Shown here: piece after piece, positions 17,112 to 26,000 of the stretch | Layout: each line of letters starts with the position of its first letter | Position numbering within the stretch: position 1 is the stretch's first letter | Assembly: GCF_030406605.1 (NCBI RefSeq) | Contig: NZ_CP129104.1 | Span: 310,001 to 374,000, forward strand | Source: Curtobacterium sp. 458 | Lineage (GTDB): Bacteria; Actinomycetota; Actinomycetes; Actinomycetales; Microbacteriaceae | Direction: 5' to 3' | Length of the DNA: 64,000 bases | Program-made: the position numbers and the translations under genes | The notes under the pieces: model-generated | The model's database searches: none | What the model was told of the DNA's origin: nothing | The model's input: the letters and a program-made list of their open reading frames with translations, nothing else

Positions 17112-18132
17112 CCGGCAGTGGGTGCAGACCATCCGCCACGAGCAGACGATCCTGTCGTTGCCGTTCGGGCTGGGTTACACGATCGACATCACCCAAACCC
17201 TCACAGCCCTCGCCGCTGCCGGCATGCCGGCGCGTGTGGAGGCGTTCGACCGGCTCCGATTCGACGACGGCAGGACCGCGTTCCTCGCCACCCCCGACCC
17301 GACCAGCACCGTCACCGACGACGACGGTGCTGAGGGCCGTGTGGATGATGTGATCCTCCTGCCCGGCGGTTCCGAGGGTGGGGTGCTCTCCCTGGTCCGC
17401 CGCTACCCGGACCTGGTGGTCGTGAACGGCAAACGCGGGCGAGTGTGGGCTGACGGCCGACAGGTGCACGGCACGTCATTGCAGCGGGAAGCGACCCCGG
17501 GGTGGCGGACCGTGTTCGCGATCGCCCGCAGCATCGTCATGCACGGCGGCGGCACACACGCCATCGCAGACCGCGTCGGCATCCCCTTCAATGAGGTCCG
17601 CGCCGCCATGCCAGCACTCGGCGTGCACGTCTTCCACACGCCCATCGGGTGGGAAGCCAGGGACCGACCCGCACTGGTCGACTGGGCTCTGGCGGCATAC
17701 CCGGGTCCTGGCGGGATCCGTACCTGCTGGCGCAGGGACACCACCATCGACCAGCAGGCCGACCAGCTCATCAGCCTCGGCGGGGTGATGTCGGACCGGT
17801 GGGCCGCGCAGCAGTCCGGCGTCATCGTCGCGCCGGACCGGCTGACGGCGTTCTTCGCCGACCACCCCGACATGGCCGCACTCGGCTACGAACCCGCGTC
17901 AGCGGATGACGCGACGGTGAAAGTCATCGTCCCGCAGGACACCACCATCCTGACCGGCGCGGAGGGGTGCTGCACGGACGACTTCATCACCGCGCACGTC
18001 CTCTACGAGGACAGCTGGGTGGCCGCGAACACGGATGCGGTGAACGGGTTGCGGCAGCTGCTGCACTTCCGATCTGACCTCGCCCATGACCTCCGCTGGC
18101 ACCCCAACAGCGGTGAGGGCGGAGTGCGCTGA
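17104..18132 (+). CDS. Unknown cluster, gene 3: 342-aa paralogue of gene 7
   Basis: 342 aa. N-terminal alpha/beta half with SLPFGLGYTIDITQTLTALAAAGM and LVVVNGKRGRVWADGRQV, a central helix-turn-helix-like segment (HAIADRVGIPFNEVRAAMPALG, about residues 155-178), then PIGWEARDRPALVDWALAAYPGPGGIRTCW, and a C-terminal domain with GVMSDRWAAQQSG and VPQDTTILTG. It aligns along its length with gene 7. The C-terminal layout weakly recalls AbiEi-type antitoxins (winged helix plus a nucleotidyltransferase-binding domain), which is only inference. The stop shares a base with the gene 4 start (TGATG). Confidence 0.7.
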   Translation: MSDRQWVQTIRHEQTILSLPFGLGYTIDITQTLTALAAAGMPARVEAFDRLRFDDGRTAFLATPDPTSTVTDDDGAEGRVDDVILLPGGSEGGVLSLVRRYPDLVVVNGKRGRVWADGRQVHGTSLQREATPGWRTVFAIARSIVMHGGGTHAIADRVGIPFNEVRAAMPALGVHVFHTPIGWEARDRPALVDWALAAYPGPGGIRTCWRRDTTIDQQADQLISLGGVMSDRWAAQQSGVIVAPDRLTAFFADHPDMAALGYEPASADDATVKVIVPQDTTILTGAEGCCTDDFITAHVLYEDSWVAANTDAVNGLRQLLHFRSDLAHDLRWHPNSGEGGVR

Positions 18133-18407
18133 TGCTGCAACTGCTCTCGCTCACGCTGGCCTACGACGACACCCGATTCTTCGGCTCCGTCATGTTCACC
18201 GACCCCGACCACCCGGACGACAAGCCCGCCACGGTCCTCATCGACCACACCGACGAATCGCCCTGGTTCCGCCTCACCAACGTCGACCCCACTGCGCAGG
18301 CCCCGACGGCCCCGGAGGTGGTCGAAGCGGACCGGATCATGCGGTTCCTCCTCCGCTACACACCCGACCGCATCGGCCGCACCGCCGCCGACTTCCCACA
18401 GCCCTGA
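18132..18407 (+). CDS. Unknown cluster, gene 4: 91-aa module protein
   Basis: 91 aa, starting in the TGATG junction with gene 3. MLQLLSLTLAYDDTRFFGSV, then VLIDHTDESPWFRL and a final helix VEADRIMRFLLRYTP. It matches the N-terminal module of gene 5 (MRLVSLHLSNDRILWGHVLL...VREANRIVQTLL) and gene 6, so a stand-alone single-domain version. No known family. Confidence 0.7.
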   Translation: MLQLLSLTLAYDDTRFFGSVMFTDPDHPDDKPATVLIDHTDESPWFRLTNVDPTAQAPTAPEVVEADRIMRFLLRYTPDRIGRTAADFPQP

Positions 18408-18445
18408 CCCGCTCTGCTCACACTCACCTGTTGGAGGTTCCGCTG

Positions 18446-19309
18446 ATGATGCGTCTGGTGTCCCTGCACCTGTCGAACGACCGGATCCTCTGGGGGCACG
18501 TCCTCCTCGAGGACACCGACAACCCCGACGGCGGCCTGGCGCAGATCCTCATCCGGCCCGTCAACGGGGAGCCCGGGTACGAGCTCTACGACAACACCAA
18601 CACCGTCCTGACTGACCTCACTGTGCCGGCGGTGCGGGAAGCGAACCGCATCGTGCAGACCCTCCTCATCCCCGCCTCCGAGATCGCGCGCAGGGAGAAG
18701 TCGGTGCGGACGGTGATTCACTCCGGCTACTTGGAAGGGTTCCCGGATGACATGCCGTGGCAGTCGCAGCTGTGGATGTACGCCCGCGGGGAAGTCACCC
18801 GTGAACAGCTCTCCGCGTACGCCGACGAAGGCCGACAGCTCCCCCGACAACCCGAACACTCCCCCGTCGCACCAGCGGACGTGCCCGAGGACTGGTGGCA
18901 GACCACGCAAGCCCGCATCCGCCGGAACCTCCTCGAGACGACGCTCACCGAACCCGAAGTCGCCGCCGCCTTGCAGGTCAGCATCGACGACGTCGGGGCC
19001 CTGTTCGAGGCGAACCGGCTGCTCAGCTTCGACCTCGACGGTGAAGAACGTATCCCCGACTGGCAACTCGTCAAGCCCGCCCTCCCCGAGCTCGGCGACC
19101 CGGCGTCACTGCTGCCAGGCCTCGACGTCCTCTACGCGGCAGCACCACAACCGCTCCTCGACGCGGCAGCGATGACGGAGTTCATGACCACACCCCTGGA
19201 CTTCCTCACCGTCGACGAACGAGTCCTGACACCGCTCGACTGGATGCGGGAAGGACGACCGCTGACGACGATCATCGCCCTGTTCCGCGGCCGACGGTGG
19301 CGGCCATGA
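18446..19309 (+). CDS. Unknown cluster, gene 5: module plus HTH/antitoxin-like extension
   Basis: 287 aa, ATG at 18446 after TTGGAGG. Residues 1-75 are the module of genes 4 and 6. Next, IHSGYLEGFPDDMPWQSQL followed by YARGEVTREQLSAYADEG has the shape of a VbhA-type inhibitory helix (xEGx...GExTxEEL). Then LTEPEVAAALQVSIDDVGALF is a helix-turn-helix with a wing (IPDWQLV), and a C-terminal helix block ends with FLTVDERVLTPLDWMREG, as in MbcA/Xre-type antitoxins. These resemblances are by eye; the protein probably binds DNA or a partner toxin. It overlaps gene 6 by 4 bp (ATGA). Confidence 0.65.
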   Translation: MMRLVSLHLSNDRILWGHVLLEDTDNPDGGLAQILIRPVNGEPGYELYDNTNTVLTDLTVPAVREANRIVQTLLIPASEIARREKSVRTVIHSGYLEGFPDDMPWQSQLWMYARGEVTREQLSAYADEGRQLPRQPEHSPVAPADVPEDWWQTTQARIRRNLLETTLTEPEVAAALQVSIDDVGALFEANRLLSFDLDGEERIPDWQLVKPALPELGDPASLLPGLDVLYAAAPQPLLDAAAMTEFMTTPLDFLTVDERVLTPLDWMREGRPLTTIIALFRGRRWRP

Positions 19310-19551
19310 GCAGCAGACCGGATCTGTTCCTCCTGAACGTCGCGTTCGACGTCACCGGCGTCCACGGGCACGTGTTCTTCCGCGACCCACCCAGCACCAC
19401 GCTGCGGCAGGTCATCATCCGCAGTACCGAGACCGGCACCATCTGCGGACCAGCTCACGGTGACACCCGCGACGGGTGGGAACCGTTCCTCGAAGAGACC
19501 CGGTGGCTCATCGCCCTCACCCAGCCCGACACCCCGGAAGAGCGCAGCTGA
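19306..19551 (+). CDS. Unknown cluster, gene 6: 81-aa module protein
   Basis: 81 aa, ATGA overlap with gene 5 and TGATG overlap with gene 7. LFLLNVAFDVTGVHGHVFF, then VIIRSTETGTICGP and a last helix FLEETRWLIALTQP: third copy of the module in genes 4 and 5. No function known. Confidence 0.68.
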   Translation: MSSRPDLFLLNVAFDVTGVHGHVFFRDPPSTTLRQVIIRSTETGTICGPAHGDTRDGWEPFLEETRWLIALTQPDTPEERS

Positions 19552-20576
19552 TGGGCCCGCGGCTTGAATGGGTCGCCGCCGCGTACTCCGGCCGGCCGCA
19601 GATCACGCTGCCGTACGGGCTCGGCGACTCCACGGACCTGACCCTCGCCCTCTCCGTGCTCAAGCTCGCCGGGCTTGCCGCGGTGATCGAGTCGCACGAC
19701 ACGATCCGCCTGCCCGACGGCCGCAGGGCACGCTTCCCGTCGTTGACGCAGCGACCGCGCGGTGAAGACGTCGACGCTGACCTGCTGCTGCTGGCGCCGC
19801 GCACCGTGACAGCGACGCAGATCGCTCTCGCCGAGCAGACCGACACCGTGCTGCTCGTCGACGTCGACCGACGCCGGGTCTGGATCGACGGCGAACAGGT
19901 CCTCGGCGTGCGCGACCGGTGGAAGGACGCCGCACCCATCTACGTCACGTTCGCTGTCGCACGCCTCCTCGCCGTCAACGGCTCCACCTTCGACGGACTG
20001 GTGCGAGCCGGTCTCACCCCAGGGCAGGTGGACGACGCGCTCGCTCGCCTCGGCAAACGCGTGCACCGCACCGACATCGGATGGGAATCCCGGCAGGTCG
20101 GCGGGCTCATCGACTTCGCCATCGCCTGCTACCCCGGACCCGGCGGCGTCCGAACCCGGTGGACGTCCGACCTGCCGCTCATCGAGCAAGCGGAACGGCT
20201 CATCAGCGCCGGCTGCCGCATCTCCGGCCGCGCCATCTCCGACCGGCCCGGCTACCCGGCCATTAGCAAACGGGAGATGCCGTACCGGGTCGTCGCGTTC
20301 ACCGAGCTCGAAGTCGACATGAAAGCGCTCGGCTTCACACCCGACACGGTTGGCTTCGCCGGCACCGAACTCATCCTCCCCGCGGACCCGACCATCGTCC
20401 TCACGGGCGCCGCCGCCGGATACGCGGACCGAACCGACGACATCATCACCGCCAACACGCTCCTCCGCGCCGACCTGCGCAACGACGACGACGCGGCATC
20501 GATTGACGAAGTCCGGAGCCGGCTACAGTTCCTCGCCGACACCGGCTACGACCTACGGCATAACCTGCCGAGCTGA
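19551..20576 (+). CDS. Unknown cluster, gene 7: 341-aa paralogue of gene 3
   Basis: 341 aa. Same architecture as gene 3: ITLPYGLGDSTDLTLALSVL, LLVDVDRRRVWIDGEQVLG, the HTH-like stretch FDGLVRAGLTPGQVDDALARLG, DIGWESRQVGGLIDFAIACYPGPGG, then GRAISDRPGYPAI and ILPADPTIVLTG. Final residues LLRADLRNDDDAASIDEV...LRHNLPS are repeated almost unchanged in a fragment at 28139-28294. Ends 84 bp before a perfect terminator. Cluster gene 7 may have arisen with gene 6 by duplication of genes 3-4 followed by divergence. Confidence 0.7.
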   Translation: MGPRLEWVAAAYSGRPQITLPYGLGDSTDLTLALSVLKLAGLAAVIESHDTIRLPDGRRARFPSLTQRPRGEDVDADLLLLAPRTVTATQIALAEQTDTVLLVDVDRRRVWIDGEQVLGVRDRWKDAAPIYVTFAVARLLAVNGSTFDGLVRAGLTPGQVDDALARLGKRVHRTDIGWESRQVGGLIDFAIACYPGPGGVRTRWTSDLPLIEQAERLISAGCRISGRAISDRPGYPAISKREMPYRVVAFTELEVDMKALGFTPDTVGFAGTELILPADPTIVLTGAAAGYADRTDDIITANTLLRADLRNDDDAASIDEVRSRLQFLADTGYDLRHNLPS

Positions 20577-20659
20577 ATCGCGTCGCCCGCGCCCTGCCCA
20601 TGACACGCACGTCTTGTCGCCCATGCCATCGTCTCCAAGTCCCGACGACGACGCTCCCG

Positions 20660-20691
20660 GTGTCGGTACCTCTCAAGGTACCGACACTTTT
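20660..20691 (+). terminator. Intrinsic terminator of the unknown cluster
   Basis: GTGTCGGTACC (20660-20670) and GGTACCGACAC (20677-20687): 11 perfect base pairs, 6-nt loop, then TTTT. It is placed 83 nt after gene 7 and gives a clean 3' boundary to the cluster. It also lies downstream of the convergent minus-strand gene ending at 20784. Confidence 0.85.
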
Positions 20692-20783
20692 GCTGACAGA
20701 GGCGGGAGATGGCTCCAGTCGAACCCGTATTGCTCAATACGATCAGTGCTGCAGCAGTCCGGCGAGCTTCATATGACTGATTT

Positions 20784-20963
20784 CTACTCTCGTTTCTCGC
20801 CCCGGGATCGTGATTTGAGCGAAGCATCGAGCGCCCAGACGAACCCGAGCACTATGACTGGGATTACCCAGAGCAGAGGCAGACGCAGCGCAACAAGTAC
20901 CACCGCTCCGACTAGCGCCGCGACGCAGACGACGATCCAGCGAATAACCGGCCGGGGGCTCAT
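20784..20963 (-). CDS. 59-aa two-helix membrane protein, candidate immunity protein of the decayed RHS
   Basis: ATG at 20963 overlaps the stop of the RHS remnant (ATGA, 20960-20963). The product has two membrane helices, about residues 9-28 (WIVVCVAALVGAVVLVALRL) and 30-46, and a basic tail KSRSRGEKRE. A small membrane protein translationally coupled to the 3' end of an RHS gene is the standard position for a cognate immunity protein; this role is inferred from position only. Confidence 0.6.
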   Translation of the reverse strand: MSPRPVIRWIVVCVAALVGAVVLVALRLPLLWVIPVIVLGFVWALDASLKSRSRGEKRE

Positions 20964-22068
20964 AGTCGAACCTTGGGGAAGAACCGGCCGGCTGGTCCCA
21001 ACGCACCGCCGACTGCGCCAGTTCCTTGACCATTCAAGAACGCCTCCTGGGTATCGTCACCGTTGAGGGCTGCGGTAGTTGCCGATCCCACAGCCGAACC
21101 AATCGAGGATCCAAGGAATCCGGCGAAATAGACGCCCGCTCCACAACCGGCACCTGCTGTCACACCGCACACTACGGTAGCGACTGCAGCTCCTGCGGCG
21201 GCACCGGCAAAGATCCCTGCGACGTCAGCGCCCGAGACGCGTCCAGTTGGATCCGCGAGATTGATTGGATCGCTTCCGGCGTAGGCGTATCGGTTGGCGT
21301 TGGTCGGGCTGAGTGGTGCGTCGAGGGTGTCGCGTTCTATCCACCCGCCGGTGGCGCTGGACTTCCACCGGTATCCGAACTTGGTGAGCCCGTTGTCGGT
21401 GTTGCTTGAGCGGAGGCCGGCCTTGAATCCGTATGGGTTCTGCTGCCACTGGATGCTGGTCTTGTCCTGGTCGGTGGATGCGCTCCGCTCCGTACGGGTC
21501 GTAGTGCACCTCGTACGCCTTCGCGCCGGCGTCGGTGATTGCGGCGGTCGGGTTCCCGATTCCGTCGACGACCCACATGCTCGTGGTCCCGTCCGTGGTC
21601 TGCAGATCCATCGGCTGCCCAGTCACGGGGTCGCTGATCACGGATGCGGTGCCCGTGCCGGCGACGGTGCGGCTGCTGATCACGGGAACACCGTTCTGGT
21701 CGGTGGCGCCATACGTGTAGTCGTACTCCGCACCCCCGTCCGTGGACTGCGACAGCAGCTTGTTCATGTCAGCGCCCGCGTACTCATACGTCGTGGTGAC
21801 GCCGTCCTTCGTGGACGAGGTCAGCTGCTGCGCACCGTTGTAGGTGAACGTCTGCCCCGGCGCCTTGGTAAGGTTCCCGACCTTGTCGTACGAGTACCCG
21901 TCTGTGGTGATCTGCCCGACCGCGTTGTATGTCAACGTCTGCGAACTCGTCCGATCCCCGGTTTCCTTCGCGGTGAGCTGGTTCCCGGCCTTGTCGTACG
22001 TGTACGCCCAGGTGACGTTCGTGCCGCCCGCGGCCTGCGCGGCCTTGGTAAGGCGGCTATTGGAAGGA
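20960..22068 (-). pseudogene. 3' fragment of an RHS/YD-repeat gene, with frameshift
   Basis: The first clear homology (rightmost) is LTKAAQAAGGTNVTWAYTYD near 22065-22005, followed by YD repeats (SYDKVGNLTKAPGQTFTYNG), VVDGIGNPTAAITD and HYDPYG. Near 21480-21490 one extra base shifts the frame; the second frame continues NPYGFKAG, FGYRWKSSATGGWIERDTLD and the RHS core end RYAYAGSDPINLADPTG, then an Ala/Gly-rich 85-aa tip ending FFPKVRL. It parallels the C-terminal third of the intact RHS at 23096-27619. The 5' end is truncated at unrelated DNA, so this is a displaced, decayed RHS end. Confidence 0.85.
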
Positions 22069-22137
22069 ACACTTCAGTACCCTCCGGCTGTAGATACCAG
22101 CTCCTCGGGATGATCCGCATAAAGATCCGGCTGGGTG

Positions 22138-22332
22138 TCATGCAAGTCGTATTCCAAACATGCGGCCGACGCCCTTGAATGCTACGTTTGCGATGTATCC
22201 CGGCTTCATGCTGCTTTTACCGACGCTCACTGCCCCGTGGCCGAGCTGGAAGTTGTAGTTCTCCGGCTGGTGGCCGCAGGGCATCGGGTAGAACGCATTC
22301 TTACCGAATACTCGGCCGATAAACCGCCAATT
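22138..22332 (-). pseudogene. Orphan 64-codon coding fragment, toxin-tip-like
   Basis: Open on the minus strand from just after a TAG (22333-22335) to the TGA at 22138-22140, with no good start codon. It reads WRFIGRVFGKNAFYPMPCG, then YNFQLGHGAVSVGKSSMKPG and ends VGRMFGIRLA. It lies in low-GC DNA between the immunity-like gene and the RHS remnant, where orphan toxin tips usually collect in RHS/CDI loci. I do not recognise the fold. Confidence 0.45.
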
Positions 22333-22384
22333 CTAGTCGTGAGAAATGTGCCGGGTTATCTCGTTGCACCTATGCGGCTGTTAG

Positions 22385-23089
22385 TCATGTATTACAGGTG
22401 TACTTCACTCCCCGCACCACATGCACTCCATCACCGAGGCTAGAGCAGACCTGGAAGGCGTGAACAAACTCGGGAACGATCAGCATTACTGCAATAACCG
22501 TCAAAAGCACTGTCGCAAGCGCCACGATAATTCCAGCTAGCGCGATAGCACGCCCTTCGTTGACGCGCCCAAGGCGAATAAATGCGACCGCACTCAGAAC
22601 TATCCCGGCCAGGTCTGTCAGCGGAAAAATACTTAGGATCAGGCCGGTTCGAGCGAGCGACCGTAACTTCCTCAGATCATTTTGCTCGACTGCACTTGGC
22701 GAGGGTTCGAAAAACCGCGCTGACGACCGAGAAAACAAAATACCACCTCCGACTACCCCCATCCCCGTTGGCGCTAACAAGAACTGCGGAGCAGGACCCA
22801 TGATACCCACAAGCGAGAGACCGATCAGCCAGTATCGTGCGGACGGTTTACCGCGGATAAGTGCCACCCCAACGACAACCAAAGCAAACACTATGCATAT
22901 CTGAATTGCAAAGTTAAAGATGATTTGGTTCGGCTTCACAACTGGGGAAGAAACAACGTCATCTCCTGCGATAAACAACCCTGCGAGAACGAGTCGTACA
23001 ACGACTGCCGCTCCGATCAGGGCGAACGCCACAGCTACGATTGGTGGCGTTTGCTTCTTCATCGAGTTTTCTTGCATGTCTTTTGTCAT
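22385..23089 (-). CDS. Multi-pass membrane protein, candidate RHS immunity protein
   Basis: 234 aa from the ATG at 23089 (a TTG one codon earlier and ATGs a few codons later are alternatives). It starts 6 nt after the RHS stop. Several hydrophobic helices: IVAVAFALIGAAVVVRLVLA, IIFNFAIQICIVFALVVVG, YWLIGLSLVGIMGP and AIALAGIIVALATVLLTVIAV. Base composition is clearly lower in GC than the neighbourhood (many A/T-ending codons), indicating recent transfer with the RHS tip. No protein family recognised; immunity is inferred from position. Confidence 0.7.
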   Translation of the reverse strand: MTKDMQENSMKKQTPPIVAVAFALIGAAVVVRLVLAGLFIAGDDVVSSPVVKPNQIIFNFAIQICIVFALVVVGVALIRGKPSARYWLIGLSLVGIMGPAPQFLLAPTGMGVVGGGILFSRSSARFFEPSPSAVEQNDLRKLRSLARTGLILSIFPLTDLAGIVLSAVAFIRLGRVNEGRAIALAGIIVALATVLLTVIAVMLIVPEFVHAFQVCSSLGDGVHVVRGVKYTCNT

Positions 23090-23095
23090 CAACGA

Positions 23096-26000
23096 TCAGA
23101 AGGTTGCTGTGAGGTCTCGTTCGAGGGAACATTTGACTTCTTCCGAGTAATCAGACTGCTCTCCCACAGACCACCCTCCGGAGCTGGAGTAACCGAGTCC
23201 GTAGTTGCCCAGTTCGCACTCGAAATCAGTCTCAGCACCGCGTTCGACCTCTCCGGAGTGCTCGGCTGTGCCGACCGAGAATCCCTCCCCCGCTCCAACG
23301 CTCGTTGAAAATCCCCAGGGTCCCCCGTCGTCGGAGACGTCCAGCGAGGGACCAAGACAGACGTCGAGGCAGAGGTCCAAGCCATAAGAGGTGTACGAGT
23401 TGCCCGCAGGGTCGCTGCCATTGGTGGGGTCGTCGCCGGCGTAGGCGTACCGGTCTGCGTTGTTGGGGTCGAGGGGCGCGTCGAGAGTGTCGCGTTGGGT
23501 CCAGGTACCGGTGGTGGGTAGGTACCAGCGGAGCCCGAAGCGGACGATGGCGTTCTGGGTTTGGCTGGCTCGTGCTCCGACCTTGAACCCGAAAGGGTTC
23601 TGCGTCCAGAACGGGCTGGTGCTGCCCGTGGTGACGTCGCCGGTGCCGTATGGGTCGTAGCTGACGGTGAAGGCGTTGCTGCCGGTGTCGGTGAGTGCAC
23701 CGACCTGGTTGCCGATGCCGTCGACGACGAACGCTGCGGTGTCGCCGTTCGCGTCGGTGAGGTCCAAGACCTGTCCGGACGGGTTCGCGAGGACTCGAGA
23801 GGTCGATCCGTTGCTGGTGAACGTGTCGATGCCGGACTGCCCGTACGTGTAGGACGTGGTCGTCGACCCGGTCGTGGCGGTCAGCAGCTGGTCCTGGGCT
23901 GCTCCCGCGTAGGTGTAGTTCGTGGTCGTTCCGTTCAGGGTCTCGGAGGTGAGTTGCTCTGCTCCGTTGTACGCGTACGTCGCGCCGGGTGCTGCGGTCA
24001 TGTTGCCCGCTGCGTCGTAGCTGTACCCGGCGGAATCGATCTGGTCGTTCACGTTGTACGACAGGGCCTGGTTGAACGTCGCCGCCCCGGACTCGGTCGC
24101 GGCGGTTCGGTTCCCGTCGGCGTCGTAGGTGTACGCCCAGTTGACGTCGTCCGTGCCCCCGGTTTGTGTAACGCCGGTGAGACGGGTGGTGCTGTTGCCG
24201 TTCGAATCGACGTACCCGTAGTGGGTGACTTTCCCCGTCAGGGTGTCGGTGGCGCTTTGCAGCTGGTTCGAGGATGCGCCCGAAGCGGTCGTGTAGGAGT
24301 ACGTCGTGTCGAACACCTTATTCGCGTCCTGGCCAGTGGAGGCGACGACCTCGCTCTCACGGCCTGTGCCCTGGTCGTACGTGGTGTGGATGTGTCCCTG
24401 GAACGATGTCGGCTGCGTGTTCGTCGCGTTGGTCGTGTTGCTCGCGTTCGCGCCGGCTGCCGTGTAGGCGTCGGTGAGTCGGCTCTGCGAGTCGATCTTG
24501 TACCGGTCGGTTTCCGTGCCGGACCCATGCGGGTACGTCATCGCCCAAAGCACGTTCGCCGCGTCGTACGCGTAGGTCACCGTGCCTGCACCGTTGGTGC
24601 TGGTGAGCTCATTGCCGACCCGGTCGTACGTGTACGAGATCGTCGACCCGCCGGCGGAGTTCTGCGTGCTCGTCAAGTGGCCGACCGGATCGTAGGTGTT
24701 CGTGATCGTCCCACCCGCGGAGGCGCTGGTGAGCTCGTTGCCGTTGCCGTCGTAGGTGTTCGTGACTGTTGTGGTGCCATCCGAGAAGGACTCCGTGAGC
24801 TGCCGGTCATCGTCGTCGTAGGTGTACGAGGTCGTGTGGCCGTTGCCGTCGCTCTCGGATGCCATCCGCCCATACCCGTCGTACGTGTACGTCTTCGTGC
24901 CGAGCTGCGTCCCGGTGTTCGCCGCGATCGTCGGAGGCGTCACGGTCTTCAGCTGCGAATTCGCGTCGTAGCCGTACTGCGTCGAGAGGTTCGCTGCTTG
25001 GTTCCCCGGCGACGTAGCGCTCTTGAGGGTGCCGTTCGTGTTGCGCGTCAGGGTTGCCTGCGACGCCGAGCTCGGTCCGCTGCCGCCGCTGCCGTTCACC
25101 GAGCTGCCGCTGATCCCACCCTGCGTGTCGTAGGAGATCTTCGTGGTGTTGCCGTCGCCGTCGGTCGTCTGACTGGGCAGGTACGCCGCCGCGCCAGAGT
25201 TGGCGTACGTCGCGGTCGCCGCTGGGCCGGTGGTCTGGCTGCCAGACGCTCCGGACGTGGATTGCACCTGTGTCAGCGACACCTTCTTCGACGTCGCAGT
25301 GTTGCCGCTCCATGTCCCGTTCGTCGTCGTCGACTCACTACCCGAGCCCGCTGTCGTGGAGGCTGCAGCGTTGTTGTCCGGGTTGTAGGACGCCGACCGG
25401 GTGTTGCCGTCCGGGTCAACCGCGCTCAACACATCGTGGGTAGACGGGTCGAGGGTGTAGTCGGTGTGCGCGACGGACGCGACCGACTGGGTGCTGTCCG
25501 TGTTCGGGGACGCGACCTGCGTCTCCGTGCTCGAGACGTAGCTGAACCGTGTGGCCGCGGTGGCGGATGTTGCGGTCGGCTGGTCGACCTCGGTGACCTG
25601 GTCGGAGCCGTTGTAGGTGAACGTTGTCTTCCCGCCGTCCGGTGCTGTGACCGAGGTCAGGTCAGTGCCGGAGTAGGTGAAGGTGGTGGTCTTCCCGTCG
25701 GCGTCGACGAACGAGGTGATGTTGCCGCTGCTGTTCTTCGACCACGACACGGTGCGGGTGTTGGTCCCGTCGGTCTGGCTGATCGTGGTCGTGCCGTTGC
25801 TGTACGCCACCGACGCAGTCCGAGCCGCAGAAGGGCCAGCGTTCGTGACGACGGTGCTCAATAGGTAATTGTTGTAGTTCAGGTCCACCTCGTTCGAGTA
25901 ACGGTCGATGACACTGGTTGGCTGACCGGCGAGGTTGAAGTGGACGACCTGGTTGGAGGTCCAAGACGTCAGCTTGTAGCCACCCGATGTTTGCACGAGC

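Noticed and set aside
23561..25864. 767-aa plus-strand frame opposite the RHS gene
   Set aside because: Antisense shadow: Val/Gly/Arg-rich, no domain, and the minus-strand YD repeats are unmistakable.
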